NCBI GenBank assembly: GCA_052390275.1
Contig: JBQTHD010000019.1
Location: 12,666-76,665 of the forward strand
Source: JBQTHD01 sp052390275
Lineage (GTDB): Bacteria; Actinomycetota; Acidimicrobiia; Acidimicrobiales; AC-14
DNA: 64,000 nt
Direction of reading: 5' to 3'
Part shown: positions 14,132 through 21,804 of the stretch, in pieces
Layout: each line of letters opens with the position of its first letter
How positions within the stretch are numbered: position 1 is the stretch's first letter
Position numbers and translations under genes: made by a program
Notes under the pieces: model-generated
What the model was told of the DNA's origin: nothing
Seen by the model: the letters and a program-made list of their open reading frames with translations, nothing else
Database searches by the model: none

Positions 14132-15999
14132 GTACTCATGGCGTCCTCGGCCAGGTGAGCACCTCGATCACCGCCGATCAGTGGCTCTATGCCGCTGCGC
14201 CCTTCGTGTTGTTCGGCCTGGTCTCGCTCGTCCTGGCCCTTATCGGCTCCCACGGCGACGAGACGAGCCCGTGGCGCAAGCCCATCCGTCGGATCTCCGA
14301 CGCCCTGCACCGGGGGACCGGCTATCCCGGCTGGGCCATGGCCGGAGTCCTGAGCGGGCTGGTGATGCTGGGTGCCGGCGCCATCGGCCTTTACTGGGAC
14401 GTTGCCTGGCACATCAACCTGGGCCGGGACATCACCTTGATGACTCCATCGCACACCATGATCGTCCTGGCCCTGGGCGGGCTTATGTTCGCCGCACTGG
14501 TCACGGTGGTCTTCGCCACCGTGGAGGACGCGGCGGTGGGCTTCCGATGGAGCGGGCTGGTGATTCCCTGGTCGGCGCTGAGTCTGGCCTCGCTGGGCTT
14601 CGGGGGAGTGGTGGCCTTCCCTCTCGATGCTCTCTGGCACGAGGCCTACGGCATCGATGTGACGCTATGGAGTCCCACCCACCTGATGCTGGTCGGAGGT
14701 GGGGCGCTCGGCACCATCGCCGTCTGGCTGATGATGGCCGAGGCCCGCCGCGACGCCGCCCCCACCTGGCTTGGAAAGGTCATCCAGGTAACAGTTGCCG
14801 GCGCCGTGCTGGTGGGGCTATCGACGGTGCAGGGAGAGTTCGACTACGGCGTTCCCCAGTTCCAGTTGCTGTTCTGGCCGTTGCTGGTGTCGGTCGCCGC
14901 CGCCTTCTCCCTCGTCTCGGCCCGAATGGTCCTCGGTCGAGGCGGTGCGCTGGCCACCGTGGCCGCCTTCTTGATCCTGCGGGGCCTGTTCGCCCTCATC
15001 GTCGGCGTTGCCCTGAACCACACCGTTCCCCGCTTCCCCCTCTACCTCGTGGCCGCTCTGGCGGTGGAGGCGGTGGCCCTGGTCGTTGGTACCCGTAGGG
15101 TTCTGGCCTTCGCCGTGGTCAGCGGCTTTGCCACGGCCACCGTCGGCCTGGCGGCCGAGGCCGTGTGGACCGGAGCCTCGGGGTGGTTCGAATTTCCCCT
15201 TGCGCTGCTGCCCAAGGTTGCGGTCCTGGCCCCGGTGGCGGCCGTCGCCGCCGCTGTGTTGGGCGCGTCCTTGGCCCGGGGCTACGGCGGTCCCCGTATC
15301 CCCGTGCCTGCCCTGGCGGCGGCTGGGGTGGCCCTGCTGGCGGTGATGGCCGTACCCCTGCCTCGCAACGTCGGTGATGTCGGGACCGTCATCCGTCTCT
15401 CGCCGGCGTCGGTAGGGAGCCTGGCCACCGGACAGGCCGACCCGGGCTCCGCCGAGGGCCCCAAGTGGGCCAACGTGGAGGTTTCGCTGACTCCGGCCGA
15501 CGCCGCTCAGGGAGCCGTGGCCTTCGGCCTGGTCTCCTGGCAGGGGGGCGGGCGGATTTCGGCCGATCTGGTCGAGGTATCGCCCGGTAACTACCGATCC
15601 TCGGAGCCGGTGCCGGTCAGCGGGGCGTGGAAGACCATGGTCGGCCTCTTCCGAGGGGACCAGGTCATGGCCGCTCCCGTATTCCTGCCGGCTGACCCCG
15701 CCATCGGCGCCGAAGAGATCCCGGCTCTGGCCGAGCGTCAAACCCGGTTCGTGCGCAACACCACCTTGTTCCTCCGGGAGACCAGGCCTGGCCCCCTGTG
15801 GCCGTCGCTGGTCTCCTATGGCGGCCTGACCGTGGTGGTGGCGGGGTGGGTCGCCCTGTTTGCCCTGGCCATCGTGCGGGTGGGCGTAGGGGATAGGAGG
15901 GATGGGGACGACCAGTCGTCGATGTCCCGACCCCGGTCGGTCGCCGGGGCCGGTCCGGCCGGGGCTCCCGGGATGATCGCCTGGCCGGCCCTTTCGTAG
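14128..15999 (+). CDS. Polytopic membrane protein with duplicated WH...PxH motif
   Basis: A 623-residue membrane protein with about eleven hydrophobic segments between residues 20 and 410, then an extracytoplasmic region (about 420-570) and a last helix near 575-597. Two loops carry the same motif: WHINLGRDITLMTPSH (residues 94-109) and WHEAYGIDVTLWSPTH (170-185), that is WH-x3-G-x-D-x-TL-x2-P-x-H. Four His in equivalent places suggest paired metal or haem sites. The outer region (SPGNYRSSEPVPVSGAWK) resembles a YtkA/FixH-like beta domain. It overlaps merR by 4 bp (ATGA). A copper- or haem-linked role is inference only. Confidence 0.75.
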   Translation: MSTHGVLGQVSTSITADQWLYAAAPFVLFGLVSLVLALIGSHGDETSPWRKPIRRISDALHRGTGYPGWAMAGVLSGLVMLGAGAIGLYWDVAWHINLGRDITLMTPSHTMIVLALGGLMFAALVTVVFATVEDAAVGFRWSGLVIPWSALSLASLGFGGVVAFPLDALWHEAYGIDVTLWSPTHLMLVGGGALGTIAVWLMMAEARRDAAPTWLGKVIQVTVAGAVLVGLSTVQGEFDYGVPQFQLLFWPLLVSVAAAFSLVSARMVLGRGGALATVAAFLILRGLFALIVGVALNHTVPRFPLYLVAALAVEAVALVVGTRRVLAFAVVSGFATATVGLAAEAVWTGASGWFEFPLALLPKVAVLAPVAAVAAAVLGASLARGYGGPRIPVPALAAAGVALLAVMAVPLPRNVGDVGTVIRLSPASVGSLATGQADPGSAEGPKWANVEVSLTPADAAQGAVAFGLVSWQGGGRISADLVEVSPGNYRSSEPVPVSGAWKTMVGLFRGDQVMAAPVFLPADPAIGAEEIPALAERQTRFVRNTTLFLRETRPGPLWPSLVSYGGLTVVVAGWVALFALAIVRVGVGDRRDGDDQSSMSRPRSVAGAGPAGAPGMIAWPALS

Positions 16000-16130
16000 C
16001 GGGAGGGCGGCGGGCGGCCTCGTCGTGCCGGGCAGGGTCTGACCCCGCTGGTCCTGGCCGGCGCTCGCCGTCACACTTGGCCGACGACGAGACATCGCCG
16101 GTCTCGGGTTTCGAGTCTGTTCATGGCAAT

Positions 16131-16157
16131 CCCCGCCGGGGTGACCCCCAGGCGGGG
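16131..16157. other. Hairpin between the membrane-protein gene and tlpA
   Basis: CCCCGCC (16131-16137) and GGCGGGG (16151-16157) pair with a 13-nt loop. There is no T tract, so it could be a weak terminator, an attenuator or a processing site inside the 261-bp gap between the two genes. Confidence 0.35.
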
Positions 16158-16260
16158 ATGGCCTCGTGGTGAAATCCGCAGGCCCGGTCGGATCCCGTCC
16201 GGTCCGCCCGGTCAGGGGCGTTCATGCCACTTACAGACCGCCGGAAACAGGAGCGACCAC

Positions 16261-17031
16261 ATGGGGCGTCAGTCATTCGGGAAGTTGATGCCGGGACCGG
16301 GAAGCGCAGGGGCCAGGGTCAGGCGCCGGCTGGCGCCCGCCATGGTCACCGTCGTGGTCCTGGGTGCCTGCGGGGATCCGACTTCCCCGTCGGCCGGGCG
16401 AGCCGACCAGGAGGTCGGGGCCCGGGATGTGGCTCCAGCCGTCGAACCCGGTGCCGACAGCCAGGCCCTGGCCGACGCCCTGACCAACGCGACGCAGGAT
16501 CCCCCGACCGGGCCGAGCGCGGGAGTGACGCCGGAGGTACCCGCTTCAGGCGGGGCCAGCCCGCCACCAGAAGTGAAGTCCGCCCCTCAGCCTCCATCGC
16601 CCTCGTCGGCCCGTCCCGACAACAGCATTTTGCCCGGCATCGAAGTGGACGACGTGGGTGCCGGGTCCCGGGTGAACCTGGCCACCTTCGCTCCGGCGGA
16701 CAAGCCCCTGCTGGTCTGGTTCTGGGCCCCCCATTGACCCTCCTGCCGCCGGGAAGCGCCCGGCGTCGAGCAGTTTGCTCGAGAGAACGCGCAGACACTG
16801 CGAGTGGTCGGTCTGGGCACCCAGGACTCCCTGGGCGAGGCTCAGGACTTCGTGGGCCAGTACAACACGTCGTTCACCATGCTCTGGGATTCCAGTTTCC
16901 GGTCCTGGCGCGAGTTGGGGATTGCCGGCCAGCCCGCCGCCATCTTGTTGGACCGGGACGGCTCGGAGATCAAGCGTTGGATCGGCCCTTTCCCCGAGGC
17001 CGAGGTGGCCCGCCTGGCCGCTCAGGCGTGA
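16261..17031 (+). CDS. TlpA-like thioredoxin lipoprotein, probable selenoprotein (Sec159)
   Basis: Read through one TGA, this frame gives 256 residues. The N-terminus is a lipoprotein signal: Arg-rich start, hydrophobic stretch and lipobox LGAC with C37. Residues 38-120 are a Pro/Ser/Ala linker, and about 130-256 a thioredoxin fold. The core reads LLVWFWAPH, then TGA at 16735-16737, then PSCRREAPGVEQF. In TlpA/DsbE proteins this is WxxCxxC, so the TGA replaces the first, nucleophilic Cys and C162 is the resolving Cys (U-P-S-C). The fold continues normally to the cis-Pro loop GIAGQPAAILLDRDG. AGGAG lies 7 nt before ATG 16261. A SECIS-like hairpin follows the TGA. CcdA follows. If TGA is a stop, the gene would be broken. 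Confidence 0.8.
16747..16765 (+). promoter_or_regulatory. SECIS-like hairpin after the in-frame TGA
   Basis: CGCCGGG (16747-16753) pairs perfectly with CCCGGCG (16759-16765) around the loop AAGCG. The loop begins 16 nt after the TGA, within the 16-37 nt window known for bacterial SECIS elements. A G is expected in the first two loop positions; here the loop opens AAG, unless the closing G-C pair is open, in which case the loop starts with G. The GC-rich context makes chance hairpins common, so this alone is not proof. Confidence 0.5.
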
Positions 17032-17151
17032 ACGCCTTCGCCACTCGCCCGGCTCGACGCGACCCCGTTGGAAGCATGAGGCCCTTTGGCAACATGAGAT
17101 ACGAGCCGAAGGCCGACCGGCCGGCACGGACGCGGTGACCGGCTCGGGCCG

Positions 17152-18078
17152 ATGATTGACGCCCCCTTGGCCCTCGGCTTCGCCGCGGGCATGGTGGCCG
17201 CCTTCAACCCCTGCGGCTTCGCCCTGGTCCCGGCCTATCTGTCGTTCTTCCTGGGACTCGATGCCGACGCCGAGGCCGGCGCCGAGGCCGACGCCGCTGA
17301 CCCACCTCGACGGCGTGCGGCCCTTGCCCCATTGATCCGGGCCCTGGTGGTGGGTGGGGCTGTGACCGTTGGATTCCTGGTCGTCTTCGGCCTCACCGGG
17401 ATCGTGGCTGGATCCTTCGCCGGCACCATCAGCCGGGCCGCGCCCTGGATCTCCATCCCCATTGGGTTGGTGCTGAGTGGACTGGGAGTCCTCACTCTGC
17501 TGGGCCGCAGGATCCCCATCAACCTGCCCCGCCTGGCGGTGGGCGGCCGGACCAGGGGAGTGGGCTCGATGGCGGCCTACGGCGTTTCCTATGCCACGGT
17601 CTCGCTGTCGTGCACTCTGCCGGTCTTCTTGGCGGTGGGGGCCACCACCTTCGACGACGCCAGCCTGCTCAGCGGACTGGCCACCTTCGCCGCCTACTCG
17701 CTGGGGATGGGCACAGTGCTCACCGGTTTGGCCGTCTCGATGACCCTGGCCCGCCGGCCCCTGGGCCGAATCCTCAAGCAGGCCGGGCCAGCCATGGCCC
17801 GCCTCGGCGGGGGTCTCCTCGTCCTCGCCGGGGCCTACGTCACCTGGTACGCCGTCTATGAACTCCGCATCCAAAGCGACGACGAGGCCGCTCTGGGACC
17901 GGTGGGGCTGGTGACCGACCTGTCCGGCACCGTCTCCAACTGGGTCAACAACACCGGGCCCTTGCGGATTGCCCTCGTGCTGCTGATCCTCGCCGTGGTC
18001 GGCGCTGCCATCTGGCTCTGGCAGGAGCGCCGCCGGTCCACGGACAGCGGATCCCGGGAACCCTCGGCCGTCCACTGA
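17152..18078 (+). CDS. ccdA: CcdA-type thiol-disulfide transporter
   Basis: A 308-residue membrane protein of the CcdA/DsbD-beta family with six main helices plus one extra C-terminal helix (about 283-300). The two redox Cys are visible: C21 in FNPCGFALVPAY and C154 in VSLSCTLPVF. These proteins carry reducing equivalents from cytoplasmic thioredoxin across the membrane to TlpA-type partners. A charged Asp/Glu/Ala-rich loop (38-60) separates helices 1 and 2. The start ATG 17152 is 120 bp after the TlpA-like gene on the same strand, so the pair very likely works together: CcdA would reduce the U-P-S-C site. Confidence 0.92.
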   Translation: MIDAPLALGFAAGMVAAFNPCGFALVPAYLSFFLGLDADAEAGAEADAADPPRRRAALAPLIRALVVGGAVTVGFLVVFGLTGIVAGSFAGTISRAAPWISIPIGLVLSGLGVLTLLGRRIPINLPRLAVGGRTRGVGSMAAYGVSYATVSLSCTLPVFLAVGATTFDDASLLSGLATFAAYSLGMGTVLTGLAVSMTLARRPLGRILKQAGPAMARLGGGLLVLAGAYVTWYAVYELRIQSDDEAALGPVGLVTDLSGTVSNWVNNTGPLRIALVLLILAVVGAAIWLWQERRRSTDSGSREPSAVH

Positions 18079-18081
18079 CCT

Positions 18082-18098
18082 CCCGGGGCGCTCCCGGG
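18082..18098. terminator. Possible terminator hairpin after ccdA
   Basis: CCCGGG (18082-18087) and CCCGGG (18093-18098) can pair around GCGCT, 3 nt after the ccdA stop. There is no T run, as is common in GC-rich actinobacteria, so termination is only suggested. Confidence 0.35.
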
Positions 18099-18270
18099 AC
18101 GTCTGAGCCGAGCCCGTCGACCCCCCAAGGCCTCTCGATCCAGGCCTCTCGGCCCGACCTGGCCGTCCAACCTAACGCCCATAATTCAAGTTATGTAATG
18201 CTGAGGATCACGTTGGCGGGTCGGTTCACCTGGTCGGGTGGCCCGCCACCGTAGGAAAGCGGCGTAGCAG

Positions 18271-18822
18271 TTACGTCAGGCCGGTCGCGCGTTCGAGGAT
18301 CCGGGCGATCACCGGACCCTTGGCCCGCGCGTAGTAGTTCATGTCCGGCCACTCCCCAGCGAGCGCGAATTTGGCGCGCTCGTACTCGAGCCGATCGGAA
18401 GGATGCGCTCGAAGCCAGTCGCGGAACAGCAGGTCCCTTCGCTCGTTGTCGCTGTCCACTGCCCATACGTGGATGTGAACATCCCGCTCCGGGGTCCGGA
18501 ACATGCGGTGGCCGCGCTCCCGGACGCGAAGCCGGTATCCCGCTTGTTCCATCGGATCGACCAAAGCGGCCTCATGGTCTGGGTCATCGACGGTGACCAT
18601 GATGTCGATCACGGGCTTCGCGGCGAGACCAGGGACAGCAGTCGAACCGACGTGCTCGATGCGACGTGCGATGGGCCCAAGCGCAACCTCGATCCGCTTC
18701 CGCTCGCGCTCGAACCGGCGGGGCCAGTCGTCTGAGTAGCGCTCGATTCGGATGGTTCGTCTCTCGCGCCCACCAATGAGCACTCGCTCGAGCTCGTCGT
18801 CGAGGTCGTCTGGTCCCGTCAC
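18271..18822 (-). CDS. GrpB/UPF0157 nucleotidyltransferase-like protein
   Basis: A 183-residue GrpB family protein. The core motif IEHVGSTAVPGLAAKPVIDI (about residues 54-73) contains the GS-x10-D signature of the nucleotidyltransferase fold and is followed by D in MVTVDD. HIHVWAVDSDNERRDLLFRDWLR and the YERAKFALA helix are also typical. The biochemical role of the family is not settled. It starts at a GTG at 18822. It lies beside two toxin-antitoxin loci, in what looks like an accessory patch. Confidence 0.88.
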   Translation of the reverse strand: MTGPDDLDDELERVLIGGRERRTIRIERYSDDWPRRFERERKRIEVALGPIARRIEHVGSTAVPGLAAKPVIDIMVTVDDPDHEAALVDPMEQAGYRLRVRERGHRMFRTPERDVHIHVWAVDSDNERRDLLFRDWLRAHPSDRLEYERAKFALAGEWPDMNYYARAKGPVIARILERATGLT

Positions 18823-18947
18823 GGGATCAGGCTGTCACTTTGCTGGCGCTGTCACTGTCAGTTTTCCGTCGCTTCACATGGATGGACTTCTTGAATGCAC
18901 CGCCGAGCTACGGCCCCGACCGCCGCAGGTCGGCTGTTTCGCCACGA

Positions 18948-18972
18948 GCGCAATGGCGTCACGTCATTGCGC
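18948..18972. terminator. Inverted repeat across the 3' end of vapC
   Basis: GCGCAATG (18948-18955) and CATTGCGC (18965-18972) form an 8-bp stem with a 9-nt loop that spans the stop codon of the minus-strand PIN toxin. It may act as a terminator for the leftward vapBC transcript. Confidence 0.4.
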
Positions 18973-19321
18973 AACCCACGCGACTGGCGGCGGCTTCGAG
19001 CCGGCGATCTGCGGTCCAGAGCCTCCCACCAGGCGTCAGTGCTGTGGATGCGAGTAGCTGGGCATCGACGTAGCCGATCCCGGTCCCGTGCAGCCGGTGG
19101 CGGTCGATAAGTACGAGAATCTCCTCGGGTGTGGCAGCCACGGCCTGAGGGATGCCTCCGAGGAGTCCCAGCACCTCGCTTCGGCGAACAAGATGACCGA
19201 GTGCAAGCTCGCCGGTAACCCAAGGGTGGCCCAGAACCAGGCCCTGATCGAGGAACGCTGTGAGATCGGGCCGTCCGGTTTTGAGGTGGTCGACCCAGAT
19301 GGACGTGTCCACCAGGATCAA
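18959..19321 (-). CDS. vapC: VapC-type PIN-domain toxin
   Basis: A 120-residue PIN ribonuclease. The acidic residues expected at the active site are visible: D5 in ILVDTSIWVDH, a Glu in WVTGELALG (about residue 38), D85 in GIGYVDAQLL, and D104 in LWTADRRLEAAA. VapC toxins cut tRNA or rRNA when freed from their antitoxin. It starts with TTG at 19321, overlapping the antitoxin stop by 4 bp, the usual arrangement with the antitoxin gene first. It lies back to back with a second toxin-antitoxin pair. Confidence 0.9.
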   Translation of the reverse strand: MILVDTSIWVDHLKTGRPDLTAFLDQGLVLGHPWVTGELALGHLVRRSEVLGLLGGIPQAVAATPEEILVLIDRHRLHGTGIGYVDAQLLASTALTPGGRLWTADRRLEAAASRVGCAMT

Positions 19322-19515
19322 GAGCTACCGCCCCGCCGTCGAGGAACGTCGCTCAGAGCCGGCTCGGTTCCGCCCAACTGGGCCAGCCGGCGGGCACTTT
19401 CCCGCTGGATGAGGGCGTGCAGTGCCTCGCGGACCAAAGCGCTCTTCTCACGCGTACCTGTAAGCCGCTGCGCCTCGGCGAGGAGATCGTCGTCCAGGGA
19501 AAGGGTGGTGCGCAT
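19318..19515 (-). CDS. vapB: VapB-type antitoxin (ribbon-helix-helix)
   Basis: A 65-residue protein beginning MRTTLSLDDDLLAEAQRLTG, the short beta strand plus helix of an RHH/VapB antitoxin, followed by KSALVREALHALIQRE, the second helix. The last 20 residues (LGGTEPALSDVPRRRGG) match the toxin-binding tail of this class. It overlaps vapC by 4 bp. A perfect 20-bp palindrome 32 bp upstream is the likely autoregulatory operator. Confidence 0.9.
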   Translation of the reverse strand: MRTTLSLDDDLLAEAQRLTGTREKSALVREALHALIQRESARRLAQLGGTEPALSDVPRRRGGSS

Positions 19516-19546
19516 GAGGCGCCCTCCTTCGGTCTCGTCATCACCG

Positions 19547-19566
19547 GCGACATCGTACGATGTCGC
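19547..19566. promoter_or_regulatory. Perfect 20-bp palindrome, vapBC operator
   Basis: GCGACATCGTACGATGTCGC is a gapless perfect palindrome in the space between the two divergent toxin-antitoxin operons, 32 bp before the vapB start. Type II antitoxin-toxin complexes usually bind such dyads to repress their own promoter. Confidence 0.75.
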
Positions 19567-19615
19567 GAATCGTGCCGCTTCGAGTTCCCAGATTCATCTC
19601 CCTGTCGCGCTTTTG

Positions 19616-19630
19616 CATGCGAATCGCATG
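19616..19630. promoter_or_regulatory. Second dyad, near the rightward antitoxin gene
   Basis: CATGCG (19616-19621) and CGCATG (19625-19630) with a 3-bp spacer, 17 bp before the ATG at 19647. It differs in sequence from the 20-bp palindrome, which suggests that each toxin-antitoxin pair has its own operator. Confidence 0.5.
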
Positions 19631-19646
19631 AATGTAGCGTGATCAC

Positions 19647-19874
19647 ATGAAGATGTTGCAGATCCGCAACGTGCCCGATGATGTCCACCGGCGCCTGAAG
19701 GCCCGGGCCGCGATCGAGGGCAGATCCCTATCGGAAATGGCCCTGGCCGAGCTGACCAGGTCCCTGGAGCGTCCGACGCGCAGAGAACTCATCGACCGCG
19801 TCCAGTCCCGGGAGCGTGCGGTCGTCTCCCAGCCCCCATCCGAAGCTGTGCAGGCTGAACGCGATGCGCGTTGA
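19647..19874 (+). CDS. FitA/VapB-like RHH antitoxin
   Basis: A 75-residue antitoxin. MLQIRNVPDDVHRRLKARAA is the typical ribbon strand and first helix of the FitA/VapB Arc-like class, followed by EGRSLSEMALAELTRSLE and a flexible toxin-binding tail. Its TGA overlaps the TTG start of the PIN gene. It differs clearly from the other VapB at 19515, so the two loci are not a recent duplication. Confidence 0.88.
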   Translation: MKMLQIRNVPDDVHRRLKARAAIEGRSLSEMALAELTRSLERPTRRELIDRVQSRERAVVSQPPSEAVQAERDAR

Positions 19875-20275
19875 TCGTTCTTGACGCCTCCGCCACCCTC
19901 GAGTGGCTCCTCGGCTTGCCGCTCGCCGCTGAAGTGGCAACCCGCATCGCTCCCGAGAATCAGACGGTTCATGCCCCTCACCTGCTCTCTGTCGAGGTTG
20001 CCCAGGTCGTCCGCCGCTACGTTGCGATCGGCGATATAGGTGCCAGTCGCGGTGCCGAAGCCCTCGCCGACTTGGCCGACCTCGACGTTGTCCACCACCC
20101 GCACGAGCCCCTCCTCGCCACGATCTGGCGGCTGCGGTCGAACCTCAGCGCATACGACGCGGCATATGTCGCGCTTGCCCTCGCCCTCGACGCTCCGCTC
20201 ATTACGCTCGACCGACGGATTGCGGCTGCGCCGGGACACGGCGCCTCAGTGGATCTGATCCGCCATCGCCGCTGA
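19871..20275 (+). CDS. VapC-type PIN-domain toxin, second locus
   Basis: A 134-residue PIN protein. Conserved acids are D5 in IVLDASATLEWLL, E43 in LSVEVAQVVRR, D95 in LSAYDAAYVALA and D114 in LITLDRRIAAA. The AYDAAYVALA helix is typical for VapC. The TTG start at 19871 overlaps the antitoxin stop. Toxic RNase activity is expected from the family, not shown by the sequence. Confidence 0.9.
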   Translation: MIVLDASATLEWLLGLPLAAEVATRIAPENQTVHAPHLLSVEVAQVVRRYVAIGDIGASRGAEALADLADLDVVHHPHEPLLATIWRLRSNLSAYDAAYVALALALDAPLITLDRRIAAAPGHGASVDLIRHRR

Positions 20276-20386
20276 GGTTGCCGTGGACGAAACGGAAGCA
20301 GCAAGTGGCTGGGGAGGGCGGTTCGATCGGCGGGAGCAGGGTAAGGCACCCTTGCCGGAACAAGCCTGGCACTTAGGAGAATCGAC

Positions 20387-20653
20387 ATGATCGGATTCGT
20401 GTTCTTTGGTTTGGTGGTGGGAGCGCTGGCTCGCCTGGTACTTCCCGGACGCCAGCATCTGGGCCTCGTGGCCACGCTGCTGATCGGCCTGGCCGGCTCG
20501 GTGGCCGGGGGCACGATCGCCAGCCTGCTGGGAACCGGAGACGTGTTCGAACTGGACCTTCTGGGCACCATCGTGGCTGTCATTTCCGCCGCGATCCTGA
20601 TCCTGCTGGTCGACCGAGCCACCGCAGGAAAACGGGTCCAGGGCTCCGCTTAG
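20387..20653 (+). CDS. GlsB/YeaQ/YmgE family stress membrane protein
   Basis: An 88-residue protein with three hydrophobic segments, starting MIGFVFFGLVVGALARLVLPG and containing LGLVATLLIGLAGSVAGG, the signature of the transglycosylase-associated (GlsB/YeaQ/YmgE) family. Members are small inner-membrane proteins linked to stress; the mechanism is unknown. An AGGAG site lies 8 nt upstream of the ATG at 20387. It stands alone downstream of the toxin-antitoxin pair. Confidence 0.88.
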   Translation: MIGFVFFGLVVGALARLVLPGRQHLGLVATLLIGLAGSVAGGTIASLLGTGDVFELDLLGTIVAVISAAILILLVDRATAGKRVQGSA

Positions 20654-20747
20654 GAACGGAGCACGCGCCTATCGTCGAGGGCTCGGCGTCGAAATCTCGG
20701 CGTCGGGAGCCGGCGAGACGACAACGCCCGAGGCCGAAACGCCGACC

Positions 20748-21698
20748 TCAGGCCGAGGTGGGGATGACCCCCATGCGGCCGGCACGGAAATCGGCGAACG
20801 CTTGGGCGAGTTCGGCCTGGGTGTTCATGACGAAGGGACCCTGCCAGGCCACCGGTTCGCCGATCGGCCGGCCCCCGAGGACCAGTATTTCGAGCGGTTC
20901 ACGCCCGGGCGCCGGCGGCGCGGCGTCCACGACGATGTAGTCGCCCGCCCCCAGAACGGCCAACTGTCCCCCGGTCAGAGACACGGCCGCATCCGATACC
21001 GATCCCACACCGGTGAGGGCGTAAACGAGGGCGTTGTGCGTCGGGTCCCACGGCAGGACCAGGCGGGCGCCGGGCTGGATCGAGGCGTGCACATAGGTAA
21101 TGGGCGTATAGGTCGAGCCGGGGCCGGCCTGATCTCCCACCGCTCCGGCGATCACCCGGACGAGGGCGCCGCCGTCGGCCGAGCGGACCAGGCCGACGTC
21201 ACCGGCCGCCAGGTCCTGATATCGCGGGGCCACCCATTTCGACGCCGACGGCAGGTTCACCCATAGCTGGACGCCGTGGAACAGGCCCCCGCTGACCACC
21301 AGGTCCTCCGGCGGTGCCTCGATGTGAAGGATCCCGGCGCCGGCGGTCATCCACTGGGTGGCTCCGTTGGTGATCAGGCCCCCTCCACCGGTCGAGTCCT
21401 GATGGGCGAAGGTGCCGTCGATCAGATAGGTGACGGTCTCGAACCCTCGGTGGGGGTGCCACGGGGTGCCTTTGGGCTCCCCCGGCGCGTAGTGGATCGA
21501 TCCCATCTGGTCCATGTGGATGAACGGATCCAGGTACCGCTGATCGACGCCGGCGAAGGCCCGCTTGACCGGGAATCCCTCACCTTCGAGTCCCGACGGA
21601 GCGGTGGTCCTCTGTTGGACGGGCCGGGACACCCCCTGGGCCGGCGGATCGGCCAGCGCCGGAAGGGTCAGTACGTCTTCGACAGTTACAGCGGGCAT
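20748..21698 (-). CDS. Pirin family protein
   Basis: A 316-residue bicupin of the pirin family. The N-terminal cupin has GTPWHPHRGFETVTYLIDG, with the metal-binding His residues and a later His and Glu in AGILHIEAPPED. The C-terminal cupin is GARLVLPWDPTHNALVYALTG. Pirins bind iron; some are quercetinases and others transcription cofactors. A GGAGT ribosome site precedes the ATG at 21698. It is separated from the photolyase by 106 bp on the same strand, and the photolyase is upstream of it. Confidence 0.9.
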   Translation of the reverse strand: MPAVTVEDVLTLPALADPPAQGVSRPVQQRTTAPSGLEGEGFPVKRAFAGVDQRYLDPFIHMDQMGSIHYAPGEPKGTPWHPHRGFETVTYLIDGTFAHQDSTGGGGLITNGATQWMTAGAGILHIEAPPEDLVVSGGLFHGVQLWVNLPSASKWVAPRYQDLAAGDVGLVRSADGGALVRVIAGAVGDQAGPGSTYTPITYVHASIQPGARLVLPWDPTHNALVYALTGVGSVSDAAVSLTGGQLAVLGAGDYIVVDAAPPAPGREPLEILVLGGRPIGEPVAWQGPFVMNTQAELAQAFADFRAGRMGVIPTSA

Positions 21699-21804
21699 CT
21701 TGGACTCCTAGCCATTGTCTCGTCCGAGAACCTTGCATCGGTCACCCACCGGGGCGACCCCTCCGCCATCCTTGCGTTCCCGGGCCAACGCCTCCCGCCG
21801 CTGG

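Noticed and set aside
16735..16737. Simple nonsense mutation making tlpA a pseudogene
   Set aside because: The TGA is exactly at the catalytic Cys, no other damage is visible, the cis-Pro loop and C-terminus are intact and the partner ccdA is intact. It remains possible, but selenocysteine explains the position better.
18271..20653. Integrated mobile element around the toxin-antitoxin genes
   Set aside because: No integrase, transposase, terminal repeats or tRNA attachment site is visible; toxin-antitoxin genes alone do not prove transfer.
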